A DNA stretch of 64,000 nucleotides from Enterococcus_D sp050529585 (lineage in GTDB: Bacteria; Bacillota; Bacilli; Lactobacillales; Enterococcaceae), in contig NZ_CP172882.1 of assembly GCF_050529585.1 (NCBI RefSeq), forward strand, positions 1,612,001-1,676,000, given 5' to 3'. The position numbers and the translations under genes were made by a program. The notes under the pieces were generated by a model, which was not told the DNA's origin, searched no databases, and saw only the letters and a list, made by a program, of their open reading frames with translations. Shown here piece after piece: positions 44,292 to 54,185 of the stretch. Every line of letters starts with the position of its first letter. The first letter of the stretch is position 1.

Positions 44292-45335
44292 TTATTCCCC
44301 CTTGAACTGACTGATAAAACGAAGATCATTTGTATAGAATTGACGGATGTCATTGACACCATAACGTAACATAGCTACGCGATCTGGTCCTAAACCGAAA
44401 GCAAAACCAGAATACACGTTGGCATCGATCCCCGACATCTCTAACACATTAGGATGCACCATTCCCGCGCCTAAGATTTCGATCCAACCAGTATGTTTGC
44501 AGACATTACAACCTGCACCTCCACATTTGAAACAACTGACATCAACTTCCACAGAAGGTTCTGTAAATGGGAAATAGCTTGGACGTAAGCGAATCTCGCG
44601 GTCTTCACCAAACATTTTTTGCATCATAACTTCTAGTGTACCTTTCAAATCACCCATCGTGACATTTTTGTCGATGACCAATCCTTCAATTTGGTGGAAC
44701 TGATGACTATGGGTTGCATCATCTGTGTCACGGCGAAACACCTTCCCTGGTGAGATCATCCGTAATGGTCCTTTGCTGAAATCATGTGTTTCCATGGTCC
44801 GAGCTTGAACAGGTGATGTATGGGTCCGAATCAAAATCTCATCTGAAATATAGAAAGTATCTTGCATATCTCGCGCGGGATGATCTTTTGGCAAGTTCAT
44901 CCGTTCGAAATTATAATGGTCTTTTTCAACTTCATACCCTTCAACCACTTGATAACCCATTCCAACAAAAATGTCTTCGATTTCTTCCATGATTTGGGTC
45001 AATACGTGACGCGTACCTTGAGGCATAGCTTTCCCTGGCAATGTCACATCGATGGCTTCTTCAGCCAGTGCTTTTTCAAGAGCAGCGGCTTCAAGTTTAA
45101 CTTTTGCTGTCTCCACTGCCTCTGTCAAACGATCGCGAATCTCATTGGCATAGCTACCTACTTTTGGCCGTTCCTCAGCTGATAAATCTTTCATGCCCCG
45201 CAATACTTCTGTGATCGGCCCTTTTTTACCTAAGACATCAACTCTGATCTGATTCAGATCTTTGATCGTGGTACTTTCATTGATTTTAAGAAGCGTTGAT
45301 TCTTGCAAAGCTTCTAACTTCTCTTGTAAAGACAT
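44292..45335 (-). CDS. pheS: phenylalanyl-tRNA synthetase alpha subunit
   Basis: A 347-residue catalytic subunit. The N-terminal coiled coil is followed by class II motifs: motif 1 region HPLxx/GYQVVEGYEVE, motif 2 SPGKVFRRDTDDATHSHQFHQIEG (about 196-219, in parts), a CxxC pair cluster (CFKCGGAGCNVCKH) and motif 3 GLGPDRVAM (about 315). The start is ATG 45335, with AAGGAGG upstream. Expression is controlled by the T-box leader. Confidence 0.95.
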   Translation of the reverse strand: MSLQEKLEALQESTLLKINESTTIKDLNQIRVDVLGKKGPITEVLRGMKDLSAEERPKVGSYANEIRDRLTEAVETAKVKLEAAALEKALAEEAIDVTLPGKAMPQGTRHVLTQIMEEIEDIFVGMGYQVVEGYEVEKDHYNFERMNLPKDHPARDMQDTFYISDEILIRTHTSPVQARTMETHDFSKGPLRMISPGKVFRRDTDDATHSHQFHQIEGLVIDKNVTMGDLKGTLEVMMQKMFGEDREIRLRPSYFPFTEPSVEVDVSCFKCGGAGCNVCKHTGWIEILGAGMVHPNVLEMSGIDANVYSGFAFGLGPDRVAMLRYGVNDIRQFYTNDLRFISQFKGE

Positions 45336-45421
45336 AAGTCTCCTCCTTCTAAATATGAATAGTCTAGATGATTTTGTTTTTTCTTATCAATCGTATTTTG
45401 CCTACATCAATTTTTGACAAC

Positions 45422-45457
45422 AAAAAAAGACGTGTCCTCTAAAAGGAACGACGTCTT
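45422..45457 (-). terminator. regulated terminator of the pheST T-box
   Basis: AAGACGTCGTTCC pairs with GGACACGTCTT (one bulge) and seven T follow at 45428-45422. Confidence 0.75.
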
Positions 45458-45616
45458 CGTGTTACCATCCTCATTCGCAGCATCTTGCTGCGCACTCACT
45501 TCATTTAACGACAAGAATACTGCCGACTGACGAATCAGTAAGCTCCAGAAGTGAAATTCATTTAACGGATACAGGATTTGCTTGCAGTCTACGACAAATC
45601 TCCCTTGACTGATCCA
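45422..45616 (-). ncRNA. T-box riboswitch leader of pheST
   Basis: The minus strand carries the T-box-like GGATGGTAACACG near 45471-45454, a variant of the usual GGGTGGTACCGCG. The terminator stem follows. A stem I region at about 45616-45530 includes TTC (Phe) codons in the segment GAATTTCACTTCTGG, compatible with a Phe specifier. Ends are approximate. The interval 45336-45691 holds only this leader, its promoter and the HxlR gene end. Confidence 0.8.
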
Positions 45617-45621
45617 GCTAA

Positions 45622-45650
45622 ATTACTAGCTTCTATCAATGCTTTTTCAA
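45622..45650 (-). promoter_or_regulatory. promoter of the pheST leader
   Basis: TTGAAA (45650-45645) with AGTAAT (45627-45622) 17 bases downstream. Confidence 0.55.
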
Positions 45651-45691
45651 CTATTCATTTAATGCTAGTTTACCTAAAAACCAAACATAAA

Positions 45692-46012
45692 TCAACTGCA
45701 TTCTTCCTCAGTGACCCAATTTTCTGCCCATCGTTTGACACTCATCATACTATTTTCTAATGCGACCCCTCTTGGTGTCAAGCAGTATAGATTGCTTTCT
45801 TTGCAGACAATGTCTTCCCGCTCTAATTCTTTCAATCGTTCAACTAAAACACGATCACTGACTTGAGGGATTTTATTGGCTAAGTCAACAAATCTTTGTT
45901 TGCCATCTTCAAGAAGGACATCAATGATCAATCCATTCCACTTTTTCCCCAGAATCGAAAAGGCTTTTTCGAATTTGGGACAAAGGGCGTAATCCGTTTC
46001 TACTTTTATCAT
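45692..46012 (-). CDS. HxlR-family transcriptional regulator
   Basis: A 106-residue winged-helix HxlR protein. CPKFEKAFSILGKKWNGLIIDVLL (about 11-34, in parts) is the family signature including the conserved Cys that senses thiol stress in YodB/HypR members. VSDRVLVERLKELE is the recognition-helix region. The family usually controls nearby quinone, aldehyde or nitro-compound detoxification genes; none adjoins here. It lies downstream of addA with its own promoter and a candidate autoregulatory dyad. Confidence 0.9.
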   Translation of the reverse strand: MIKVETDYALCPKFEKAFSILGKKWNGLIIDVLLEDGKQRFVDLANKIPQVSDRVLVERLKELEREDIVCKESNLYCLTPRGVALENSMMSVKRWAENWVTEEECS

Positions 46013-46031
46013 TCTCCATCACCTCTTTTAC

Positions 46032-46065
46032 CTATTATAACATATTGCTTACGAATTGTAAGGAA
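46032..46065 (-). promoter_or_regulatory. promoter and dyad ahead of the HxlR gene
   Basis: The minus strand shows CTTACA, a 17-base spacer and TATAAT. The palindrome CTTACGAATTGTAAG (46048-46062) overlaps the -35 end and spacer, a natural place for autorepression. Confidence 0.6.
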
Positions 46066-46076
46066 CTCGGCTCGTC

Positions 46077-49000
46077 TTAATGAAAGGCAAGAACCTTCTG
46101 TGCGCTTAATAATACAAGGAATGTCTGGCGAACAGGTTTGTGCAATGCTTTCTCAAGCGCTTGACTATACAATTTCAATTGGCCGTAATACCGTTCCTTC
46201 ATTTTTTGTATCATGTACTCTTCACTGCCAAACATCTCATCTGTTTTAAAATCATACAAAATGATTTCATCTTGTAATTCAATATAGCCATCAATAATCC
46301 CATGGATCAAGAGTTGCGCATCCGGCTCTTCAAATCCTTCGAATATCGTATCCGCTTCTTTTAACATTGAAAAGGGTTGTTCCCGTTTGACCATTTCTGA
46401 AAACTGCACGATTTTTTCACCTAGTTCAGTTTGATAAAACCACAAAATACTGTCTCGGTCAATTTGTTTTGCAATTTCTTCAGAAAAAAATCGTTTTTGT
46501 ACCAATTGATCAATGAGCACTGCTAAAGACGCAAATGTTGGTTGCTCCCCTAATGGGATCATCTGCAACACCGTATGGGTGGCTGTACCAATCGTTGCCG
46601 CTGTCGGTTGAAAGGCTTGCATAAATTTGGGCTTTGCCAAAGTATCTTGGACAAATCGGTGTTGCTGCTGCGTTTTTTCGGAGGCACTCTGCCAAGCCAA
46701 TAATGTGGTTTGACTGTCATCCGGGTCATTGTATACCCGTTTCAATTCTGAAACAGATTGATAGCTAGTTGTCTCAGTTGCTTTGGGATAGGCATATCTA
46801 TAGGCTAAACGGTTTGTTAAATCGTCGATCGCAACTGATGCTGCCTCTTCAACGTTTGCTTCTTCCCTCACTTCAATAACACTTTCTTGAGACAGTGCTG
46901 TTTGATTCCACCAAGTGATCGAGAAATGTGCTGGATGGTGGATCGTTCGTTTTCGATCAACTGCTTCTGGAAAGACGGCTTCCATATCGGGATGACGTAT
47001 CAATGACCGACCAATCCAATCCATTAAGTTTCCACGGGCAACCAGCCTTAGTGCTGGATCAAGCACAAGCTCTTTTTGGGTCAATCCTGATTGCCAGGTT
47101 TTGAAACCGTCTTCTTGATTTTTGTACGAACCCACCAAAAAGAGCTTTTGTTCTGCTCGGGTCAGCGCGACGTACAGTTTGCGCATTTCTTCAGATAGTG
47201 CTTTTTTCAGACGTACTTGTTTGATTGCTTGAAAAGGCAGTGTTTCGTACTTGATATTTTCAGCAGCATCGATATATTGGATCCCAGCGCCCAAACCTTC
47301 TTCAAAAATGTAACGTTTTTGAAAGTCTTGGTAATTAAAGAATTTTGTTGTATCCAGCAAAAATACAACAGGAAATTCTAACCCTTTACTGGCGTGGACA
47401 GTCATGACCCGTACGGCATTTTCGACTGGCGTTGCCAATGGTTCGGCGAGATCCTTGTTCTTTTCCTGCATTTTTTCAACGAAACGGATAAATTGATACA
47501 ATCCGCGAAAACTGCTCTTTTCATATTTCTCTGCACGATGGACCAATGCCACAAGGTTTGCATATCGTTGCTGCCCAGCAGGCAATCCGACAACATAATC
47601 TAAGTAGGCTGTCTCTTCATAAATTTGCCACAATAAATCAGGAATCGATCTGCGGCGTGCATCCTCTCGCCATTGATCTAATGAAGCCAAAAAAGAGCGG
47701 ACAGTCTGTGCCAGTTTTGTATCTTCCTGCTGATGTTTTTCATGATAGGCCCGAAGTGCATCATAGTACTCCCCAATACGGTCTGCTATGCGGATCTCCG
47801 CCAGTTGGTCTTCAGTCATACCGACGATCGGTGAACGTAAAACTGCTACTAGTGGAATATCTTGGTAGGGGTTATCAATGATCTGCAGCAATGAAACCAT
47901 TGTTTGGATCTCTGTCGCTTGGAAATAGTTTTGGGCATCATTGACTGCCAAAGGCAAACCAAACTTTTTGAAGACGTCTAAAATCACGAGATTGTTCTTT
48001 CGCGTAGGGGTCAACAAGACGATGTCATTATAAGTGATTGGTCGATTCTCTTTTGATTTTTTATCATAAATCATAAACTGATTCTCGATCAGTTCCCGAA
48101 TCTTCAATGCAGTAATGTGCAATTCCCCTTCTGTTTTGTCATCGATTACTTGCTCTGACCCCTCGTGCTCTTTTTCGTAGAGCAGGATTTCTGTCTGATA
48201 AGCGTCACTTTCAGGGAAATCAGGGAATCCCGTCACCAAAGCAGCGGCATCATCATAGGGAATTTGGCCAACTCGTTCATCCATTAATTGTTGAAAAACC
48301 AAATTCGTAAAATCTAGGACATCAGAACGTGAGCGGAAATTTTCTGCTAACACGATCCGTCGACCACCATTTTCGGTCTCAAAGGCCATATATTTCTCAA
48401 TAAAGAGCGTTGGATCTGCCAAACGGAATGAATAGATTGATTGTTTGACATCCCCCACCATAAACAGATTACCTGGGTTAGCATCGACCTGCCGCACCCA
48501 ATACAATAGTGCCTCTTGTAAACGATTGACGTCTTGGTACTCATCTACTAGTACTTCTTGAAACCGATCACGGTAGTAAACTGCTGCTTCGCTTCCATCT
48601 CCATCGCCTTGTAAAATCTGTAATGTAAAATGTTCCAAGTCGTTAAAGTCCAAACGGCCAGTTGCCAGTTTGCGTTCTTGGAACGCAGCCATGAACGCAG
48701 CCGTCATTTCTGCCATCTTGTCTACGATCGGTGCTGATTTTTTCAACAAATCAATCATTTCATCTGGTGGATACGGAAAATAAGCTTTCAATTGCTCCAC
48801 CATTTTTTTGGCATCATCCCGTAGTGGTTTGATTTCTTGTGACATTTCTTTTTGTTCTGCTTTGCGATACGTCGGATAACGATCGTAATTCGGTTTTTGG
48901 ATCTTGTGATAAAAAACCTCCACTTGATCTTCTTGAAGCGCTTCTTGCAACTGAGCAATAAGTGCAAGATCCTGTTGCAAGACTATGGCTGCTTTATCCA

Positions 49001-49754
49001 TTTCCGATGATCGATCAGCCAAGTCTTTGGCTGCCGTCACTAGGGAGTTGGCCGTTTGCAGCGTTTCTTGCAGCATCGGCTTGATGTGTGATCGATACAG
49101 CGGTTGATTGGCAAATGACCCATCGACAATGTATTGTTCACTCAATTGCTGCAACCAATTGAGTGGATCTGGATTGGCACGAGCAAAATCATATAAAGAC
49201 ATGATCAGATCTCCGACGCCTTCATCGGAACGATCACTAGCAAAATTTTCCGTTAAACGGAAAAAAGCTTCATCATTGGCTTCATATTGTTGATCTCGGA
49301 GCTGTGTCCAAATCTCTTCCTTCATCAATAGTGTTTCCGTCTCGTCCGTCAGCATCCGAAAACTCGGATCCAAATCGATCAGATAATAAAAACGACGAAT
49401 CACAGTCAAACAAAAAGCATGCAGCGTGGAAATATTGGCACTAGGCAGTAATTGCAACTGACGGACAAAATGTTGCCGTCTTTCTTCATCACTTTCTTGA
49501 TTGATCGCCTCATGCAAAGCATGCTCGATCCGTTCCTTCATTTCTCTAGCCGCAGCCTCGGTAAATGTCACGATCAGCAGCGCATCGACCGTTGTACCAG
49601 CTTTTAATTTTTCGATCACACGACGAACCAAAACGGTCGTTTTCCCAGAACCTGCGGAAGCAGATACCAATAGATTATCCCCTTGATCGAAAATCGCTTG
49701 CCACTGGGTATCAGTAAATGTTTCATTTTGTGGTTTTAAAGGGATTTTACTCAT
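46077..49754 (-). CDS. addA: ATP-dependent helicase/nuclease subunit A (AddA/RexA)
   Basis: A 1225-residue large subunit of the RecBCD-like double-strand-break repair nuclease. UvrD-type helicase motifs: SASAGSGKTT (Walker A, about 31-40), DEYQDVNRLQ (motif II, about 409), GDVKQSIYSFR, and VMTVHASKGLEFPVV (motif V, about 785). The C-terminal RecB nuclease domain includes the catalytic DFKTD (about 1177). It overlaps addB by 8 bases and is translated after it. It is called rexA in lactic acid bacteria. Confidence 0.94.
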   Translation of the reverse strand: MSKIPLKPQNETFTDTQWQAIFDQGDNLLVSASAGSGKTTVLVRRVIEKLKAGTTVDALLIVTFTEAAAREMKERIEHALHEAINQESDEERRQHFVRQLQLLPSANISTLHAFCLTVIRRFYYLIDLDPSFRMLTDETETLLMKEEIWTQLRDQQYEANDEAFFRLTENFASDRSDEGVGDLIMSLYDFARANPDPLNWLQQLSEQYIVDGSFANQPLYRSHIKPMLQETLQTANSLVTAAKDLADRSSEMDKAAIVLQQDLALIAQLQEALQEDQVEVFYHKIQKPNYDRYPTYRKAEQKEMSQEIKPLRDDAKKMVEQLKAYFPYPPDEMIDLLKKSAPIVDKMAEMTAAFMAAFQERKLATGRLDFNDLEHFTLQILQGDGDGSEAAVYYRDRFQEVLVDEYQDVNRLQEALLYWVRQVDANPGNLFMVGDVKQSIYSFRLADPTLFIEKYMAFETENGGRRIVLAENFRSRSDVLDFTNLVFQQLMDERVGQIPYDDAAALVTGFPDFPESDAYQTEILLYEKEHEGSEQVIDDKTEGELHITALKIRELIENQFMIYDKKSKENRPITYNDIVLLTPTRKNNLVILDVFKKFGLPLAVNDAQNYFQATEIQTMVSLLQIIDNPYQDIPLVAVLRSPIVGMTEDQLAEIRIADRIGEYYDALRAYHEKHQQEDTKLAQTVRSFLASLDQWREDARRRSIPDLLWQIYEETAYLDYVVGLPAGQQRYANLVALVHRAEKYEKSSFRGLYQFIRFVEKMQEKNKDLAEPLATPVENAVRVMTVHASKGLEFPVVFLLDTTKFFNYQDFQKRYIFEEGLGAGIQYIDAAENIKYETLPFQAIKQVRLKKALSEEMRKLYVALTRAEQKLFLVGSYKNQEDGFKTWQSGLTQKELVLDPALRLVARGNLMDWIGRSLIRHPDMEAVFPEAVDRKRTIHHPAHFSITWWNQTALSQESVIEVREEANVEEAASVAIDDLTNRLAYRYAYPKATETTSYQSVSELKRVYNDPDDSQTTLLAWQSASEKTQQQHRFVQDTLAKPKFMQAFQPTAATIGTATHTVLQMIPLGEQPTFASLAVLIDQLVQKRFFSEEIAKQIDRDSILWFYQTELGEKIVQFSEMVKREQPFSMLKEADTIFEGFEEPDAQLLIHGIIDGYIELQDEIILYDFKTDEMFGSEEYMIQKMKERYYGQLKLYSQALEKALHKPVRQTFLVLLSAQKVLAFH

Positions 49755-52700
49755 GTTCTTCCTCCCTTAGACGTTGAATAATTTCTTCTTTAGATAGATT
49801 TTCTAATCTATGATAATCATTTTCTTTCAATAAAACATCAAACTCGCAAATACTCCGGAAAGGACAAAATTCACAGGCGCGTTTTTTATCCTTGATTTTA
49901 TAGGAAGGGTTCAGCGCAATATCACCGCTTAGAAGTTTCTCAGCGCTTTGTTGCATGTTTTTCCGATTATGCCCCCGCAACAAATCTAGTTCTTCTTCTG
50001 TATAAAACTTATTTTTGGCTTGGGCTGTCTTTTGATACAGATCATTTTTGTCTTTACGAATCGGAAATATCAATGAATTCTTGCTGGTATCCACTTCTTG
50101 ATCTAATAAAGGGAAAACCTTTGGCTCATCGATGAATAGGCCATCATATTTGAACCGCTTCAGACGTTCATCCTCACTGGCCTCTTGCCCATCCAATAAT
50201 GGATCATGGACATGCAGATAATAAGCACCTGCCGGATGAACATTCGGTGAACCCACCAATTGCACAGCATCTGTCAAAGCGACATCTAAATAAGTGATCA
50301 GCTGCATCGCCAATCCATAATAGGCTTCTGACAAATCAAAATCGCGGCTGCTGGATTTATAATCGACAACAGACAGCCATTGTTCTTCTTCACTTTTGGC
50401 CGTATCGACACGATCGATTTTGCCTCGAACATGCAGTTTTCCACCAGAGCTTAATGGCAATTCAATGCCGTTGATCCCATTAGAACCGGCTATCTGTCCA
50501 AATAACACTTCTGTTTTTTCTGGTGAAAAGTGCATTTTTTGGCCCTGTCGCATCAAGGCCCATGCCACCCGTTGGATAGTTTTTCCTAATTGATACCGTA
50601 TAAAGTTCATTCGAGCAGAACTAGTCAATAAGCGATAGCGGCTTTCGCCAAATATTTCTGCTAAAACAGCTTCCACAAACTGGTTTTTTTGGTCAACTGT
50701 CAATTGAGTCAATGTGATGTTTTCAGTGATCAATACTTTGACAAAACGATCCAATGCATCATGGAAAAACTCTCCGGTCATTGCTGGACTCAGACCATAA
50801 ATATCACGTTCCTTCAAGCGCAAGCCGTAACTGACAAAATATTTGTATTCACATTGGTAAAAGGTTTCCATCTGAGATATCGAACTGTAAATCGACGGAC
50901 CATAGAGTGCTGCTGCTTGTTCTTGTGACAAAGGCACAGGAATATTTTGATGGGTTTGACTTTCAAAAACTTTATGGGCCAAATCACGCCACTGTGTAGT
51001 CAATAATTGTTGCTTTAAGGTTTGCCAAATAGGTGGCAAATGCGCATTATTTTTTCTGGCTTGTTGACTCAGATTATTGATTTGATAAATCAAACTACGA
51101 TACGTACCGACATAGTAAGTTGGCGGACTAGTCAAGGACAAGAAACCACGATCAACAAAGCGGGTCGTCGTCCGTTGTACAATACGATCTAGATAAGGTG
51201 ATCGCTTGATGTTTTGCTGCGTATCAAAATTACAGGCATAGGATAAGTACAAATGCTCCGTTGCCGACAGTAAAATGCCATAAAACAGAAACGGTTCTTT
51301 GACACTGCTTTCGATGATCGTATCCCGCAAGTATTTTTCACCGGCAAAATGTCGATTGAATTGTTGACGCTCTTCATTGGTCAACAACGTATGATTCTCG
51401 ATTTTTCTAGGCAAGACCCCTTCGTTCAATCCGACAGCAAAAGTGATTTTGGCTTGACGTGGGCGGGCAAGGTCATAGCGGTTGATGTTGACTTGGTCAA
51501 TAGCGGTTGGGATTTTGCCGAAAGTGACTGTTTCTAATCCAGTCATGACAATATCTTCAAACAAATCAAAATCGAAGTTATCTTCGCCATATACTTCAAT
51601 ATATTCATCAAAAAGATCCATCAATGCTTGCCATGCCTGTTCATGGTTACGGGCTTGATCTAATTTCCCTTGCTCTATCGCTTGGTCACACCAATGGCGC
51701 AACTGGGCTTCCACACCGGATTGAATCAAAAATAAATAAACCATTTGCACAGCTTCTCGGTTGGTTTTGACTAGCGACAGTTCCTGTAAAGTATTGGCGA
51801 TATCTACGCGGAATGCTCTTCGCAATTGGTTGGTGGCTTCCGTCAGTTCTGAGATAGCAGTCTGTTCTTGGGCATCAATCGAATACGCCGCTAGCGTCCA
51901 ATCTGCTTCCTTCGTCCAAACTGCACCCTGAAAATCATGGGCCAACGCTTGATTTTCCGTGATATCGGTCAATTGACGAAACTGATCTCTGGCTGCTTGC
52001 CAATCGGTTTCCTCTTGAAAGATTTGAGGCAGATACAACTCGGTACGCAACAGCCGAAAAACATCTCGTAGTCGGTATCCATATTGTCTGCAAGCAAAAA
52101 ACGCATGTAAAAATTCAACCAAAGGGTGCTGTGCCATCATTTGTTCTTCATCAATATAGTAAGGAATCTCATACTCGCTAAAAATCTTTGGGATATATTG
52201 ATGATAAATATCCGGATCTGCTACCAGTAACTGGATGTCCCGATAACGTAAAGGGGAATGGTTGGACGTTTCGCTCATCAATCGACGGATCTCTGTCGCA
52301 ATTTGTCGGACTTCTTCCTCCGGATTTCCCACCTTCCATAATGAAAGATGTGGATCAAGTGCAGCCTTTTGCTGATAATGACCTTGGGATTGGGTTTTCC
52401 GCCAAAATGATTCGATTTCAAGAAAAGCTTCTGTTTGGGCAGAATCGCTTTCCATCGGCGGCAATTTATGGTCAAGATATAGCATGACACCATTATCTTT
52501 GGCAAATTGGACAAACTGGTAGTAACTGCGACCAGCCTCATAAAACAAATCTAAAGGTGAAGGCAATTCATTTGTATAGGAACGGTCTAAGAACAGATCG
52601 ATCGCCACGTGTCCTTTTTTCATCAAAACATTGATCAATTGTTGTTCTTGCGTGGAAAAACTGGAAAATCCACTGATCACATACAATGTTTTTGATAGAT

Positions 52701-53346
52701 CAGGTCTTTCTTGACTGAAGTTTTCCAGCGGTGTTGTTGCCCCTTGCTTTGAAACCACACCCGAATCACCTGCTAAGTACCGCGTCAACAAGGTGATTGG
52801 CTGATCTACTTGAACCGCGCGTGCCAACAATTCTGCTTCAAATCGCTGAAAAATAGCGGCCAGTTCCGTGAACTTGCGGTTGGCATCCGTATTATCCAGA
52901 ATCTCCCCACCTGCCAATAGATCGGTCACACTGAGTTGGCTCGTATGCATTTCTTGATAAAAAGCCAACAATTGTTGAACAAACCCGCTCTTGTTGATTT
53001 CTCCTCGATATAAGATCAACTCTTCTTCCATATCTAATAGCAGCTTGCGCATGATCATTGTTGCGCCATTTTCTGAAAGAGCACCCTGTGACAACAAGCC
53101 AGTTTGCTGCAAATAGTACCAAGCCAAGCGATGAAAACTATAAACTTGCGCCCGAATCGAAGCAAAATCACCCGATTGAGCTGCCTTTAAGCCTTGCAAA
53201 ATTTCTCTTTCTCGTTCGAATTTGTTATAGTTGGGCACCACAAAAAAAACTTCTTGCTGTGCTTCTTGCAGCCATTCTTTAGCTACAGTAAGCATCCCTT
53301 GTTCATGATCACTGCGACCATCGCCGATGATAAATCGTAAACTCAT
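49747..53346 (-). CDS. addB: ATP-dependent nuclease subunit B (AddB/RexB)
   Basis: 1199 residues. The N-terminal helicase-like fold is inactive-looking: the position of the Walker A reads FIIGDGRSDHEQ and lacks GKS/T, as in RexB-type subunits. The C-terminal nuclease has VVDYKSSS (about 1000). Iron-sulfur ligands are the Cys in FYQCEYKYF (about 830) plus C-x2-C-x5-C in CEFCPFRSIC near residue 1160, which clamp the domain. It partners with AddA for end resection and Chi recognition. Confidence 0.93.
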   Translation of the reverse strand: MSLRFIIGDGRSDHEQGMLTVAKEWLQEAQQEVFFVVPNYNKFEREREILQGLKAAQSGDFASIRAQVYSFHRLAWYYLQQTGLLSQGALSENGATMIMRKLLLDMEEELILYRGEINKSGFVQQLLAFYQEMHTSQLSVTDLLAGGEILDNTDANRKFTELAAIFQRFEAELLARAVQVDQPITLLTRYLAGDSGVVSKQGATTPLENFSQERPDLSKTLYVISGFSSFSTQEQQLINVLMKKGHVAIDLFLDRSYTNELPSPLDLFYEAGRSYYQFVQFAKDNGVMLYLDHKLPPMESDSAQTEAFLEIESFWRKTQSQGHYQQKAALDPHLSLWKVGNPEEEVRQIATEIRRLMSETSNHSPLRYRDIQLLVADPDIYHQYIPKIFSEYEIPYYIDEEQMMAQHPLVEFLHAFFACRQYGYRLRDVFRLLRTELYLPQIFQEETDWQAARDQFRQLTDITENQALAHDFQGAVWTKEADWTLAAYSIDAQEQTAISELTEATNQLRRAFRVDIANTLQELSLVKTNREAVQMVYLFLIQSGVEAQLRHWCDQAIEQGKLDQARNHEQAWQALMDLFDEYIEVYGEDNFDFDLFEDIVMTGLETVTFGKIPTAIDQVNINRYDLARPRQAKITFAVGLNEGVLPRKIENHTLLTNEERQQFNRHFAGEKYLRDTIIESSVKEPFLFYGILLSATEHLYLSYACNFDTQQNIKRSPYLDRIVQRTTTRFVDRGFLSLTSPPTYYVGTYRSLIYQINNLSQQARKNNAHLPPIWQTLKQQLLTTQWRDLAHKVFESQTHQNIPVPLSQEQAAALYGPSIYSSISQMETFYQCEYKYFVSYGLRLKERDIYGLSPAMTGEFFHDALDRFVKVLITENITLTQLTVDQKNQFVEAVLAEIFGESRYRLLTSSARMNFIRYQLGKTIQRVAWALMRQGQKMHFSPEKTEVLFGQIAGSNGINGIELPLSSGGKLHVRGKIDRVDTAKSEEEQWLSVVDYKSSSRDFDLSEAYYGLAMQLITYLDVALTDAVQLVGSPNVHPAGAYYLHVHDPLLDGQEASEDERLKRFKYDGLFIDEPKVFPLLDQEVDTSKNSLIFPIRKDKNDLYQKTAQAKNKFYTEEELDLLRGHNRKNMQQSAEKLLSGDIALNPSYKIKDKKRACEFCPFRSICEFDVLLKENDYHRLENLSKEEIIQRLREEEHE

Positions 53347-53428
53347 AATTGGCTCCTTTCATGAATGACCGTCCTCTTTTTACGTGTTTTTGTGTACGCC
53401 CACGAAATGACGATATCTGTCTATATGA

Positions 53429-53965
53429 TCAATTTTCTAAACGGCCGAAATCAGCCAACGGCCAAAACACAAATGCCACATCACCTAAGACAGCTGATGC
53501 ATCGATCAACCCCAATTGCCGACTATCTTTTGAGATGCGTCGATTGTCCCCCAAGACCAAAAGCTTTCCTTCTGGCACTTGTGTCTCACCGAATAATGAC
53601 ATATCAAAATCATCGGTCAGGGGAAATCCATCATTCAAGTTGGCTTTATACGCGTCTAAGTACGGTTCATCATAAGCTACTCCATTGATATATAATTGAT
53701 CATTTTGATAGACAACCTGATCGCCAGGCAACCCTATGACCCGTTTGATATAATTTTTGCTGGTATCATCAGGGGCAATAAAGGTAATAATATCAAATCG
53801 CTCGATTTCCGTTTGCTTCAATGCTATCACCCGTTCGCCATCATGCAGCGTCGGATCCATTGAATCTCCTTTGACGATCACAGGCGTAAAAACGTACTGT
53901 CGGAGTAAAAAAAGAAAAATTGCGAAAATCGCAATAAATCCAATTGTTTTAAGAAATTCTTTCAT
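53429..53965 (-). CDS. lepB: signal peptidase I
   Basis: A 178-residue membrane serine protease that removes signal peptides. One N-terminal membrane helix (about 5-22) is followed by the catalytic Ser in GDSMDPT (about 34-40), catalytic Lys in YIKRVIGLPGD (about 72-82), and the GDNRRISKDSR box (about 141-151). Start ATG 53965. It is followed by addB after 82 bases; whether they are one operon is unclear. Confidence 0.93.
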   Translation of the reverse strand: MKEFLKTIGFIAIFAIFLFLLRQYVFTPVIVKGDSMDPTLHDGERVIALKQTEIERFDIITFIAPDDTSKNYIKRVIGLPGDQVVYQNDQLYINGVAYDEPYLDAYKANLNDGFPLTDDFDMSLFGETQVPEGKLLVLGDNRRISKDSRQLGLIDASAVLGDVAFVFWPLADFGRLEN

Positions 53966-54015
53966 GTCATTTTCGCATCCTTAACTGCTGAGTGATTTTA
54001 TTTTCCGATTATAAA

Positions 54016-54029
54016 TCGAACAAACATTC
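54016..54029 (-). promoter_or_regulatory. LexA-like box upstream of lepB
   Basis: On the minus strand AGAATGTTTGTTCG resembles the SOS box CGAAC-N4-GTTCG with two mismatches. It lies just upstream of a TATAAT -10 box (54013-54008) of lepB, in the spacer region. Functional status is uncertain. Confidence 0.4.
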
Positions 54030-54116
54030 TTATTTTTATTTTACCATAAAACATAACAAAGGTAAGTCAATGGAAAATTTTCTTTAAAAAAAATTGAGGT
54101 CACTACCTCTTTGCAT

Positions 54117-54162
54117 ATAAATTGTCAGATGAACAAATCCATGCTACGGTTTAAATAGAGTA
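54117..54162 (+). promoter_or_regulatory. promoter of the aldehyde dehydrogenase gene
   Basis: TTGTCA, 17-base spacer, TACGGT starting near 54122. It is a moderate match. The region 53966-54185 otherwise holds the lepB promoter and a small GAGGT/ACCTC dyad. Confidence 0.45.
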
Positions 54163-54185
54163 TAAATTTGAAAGGAAGTGCCAAT

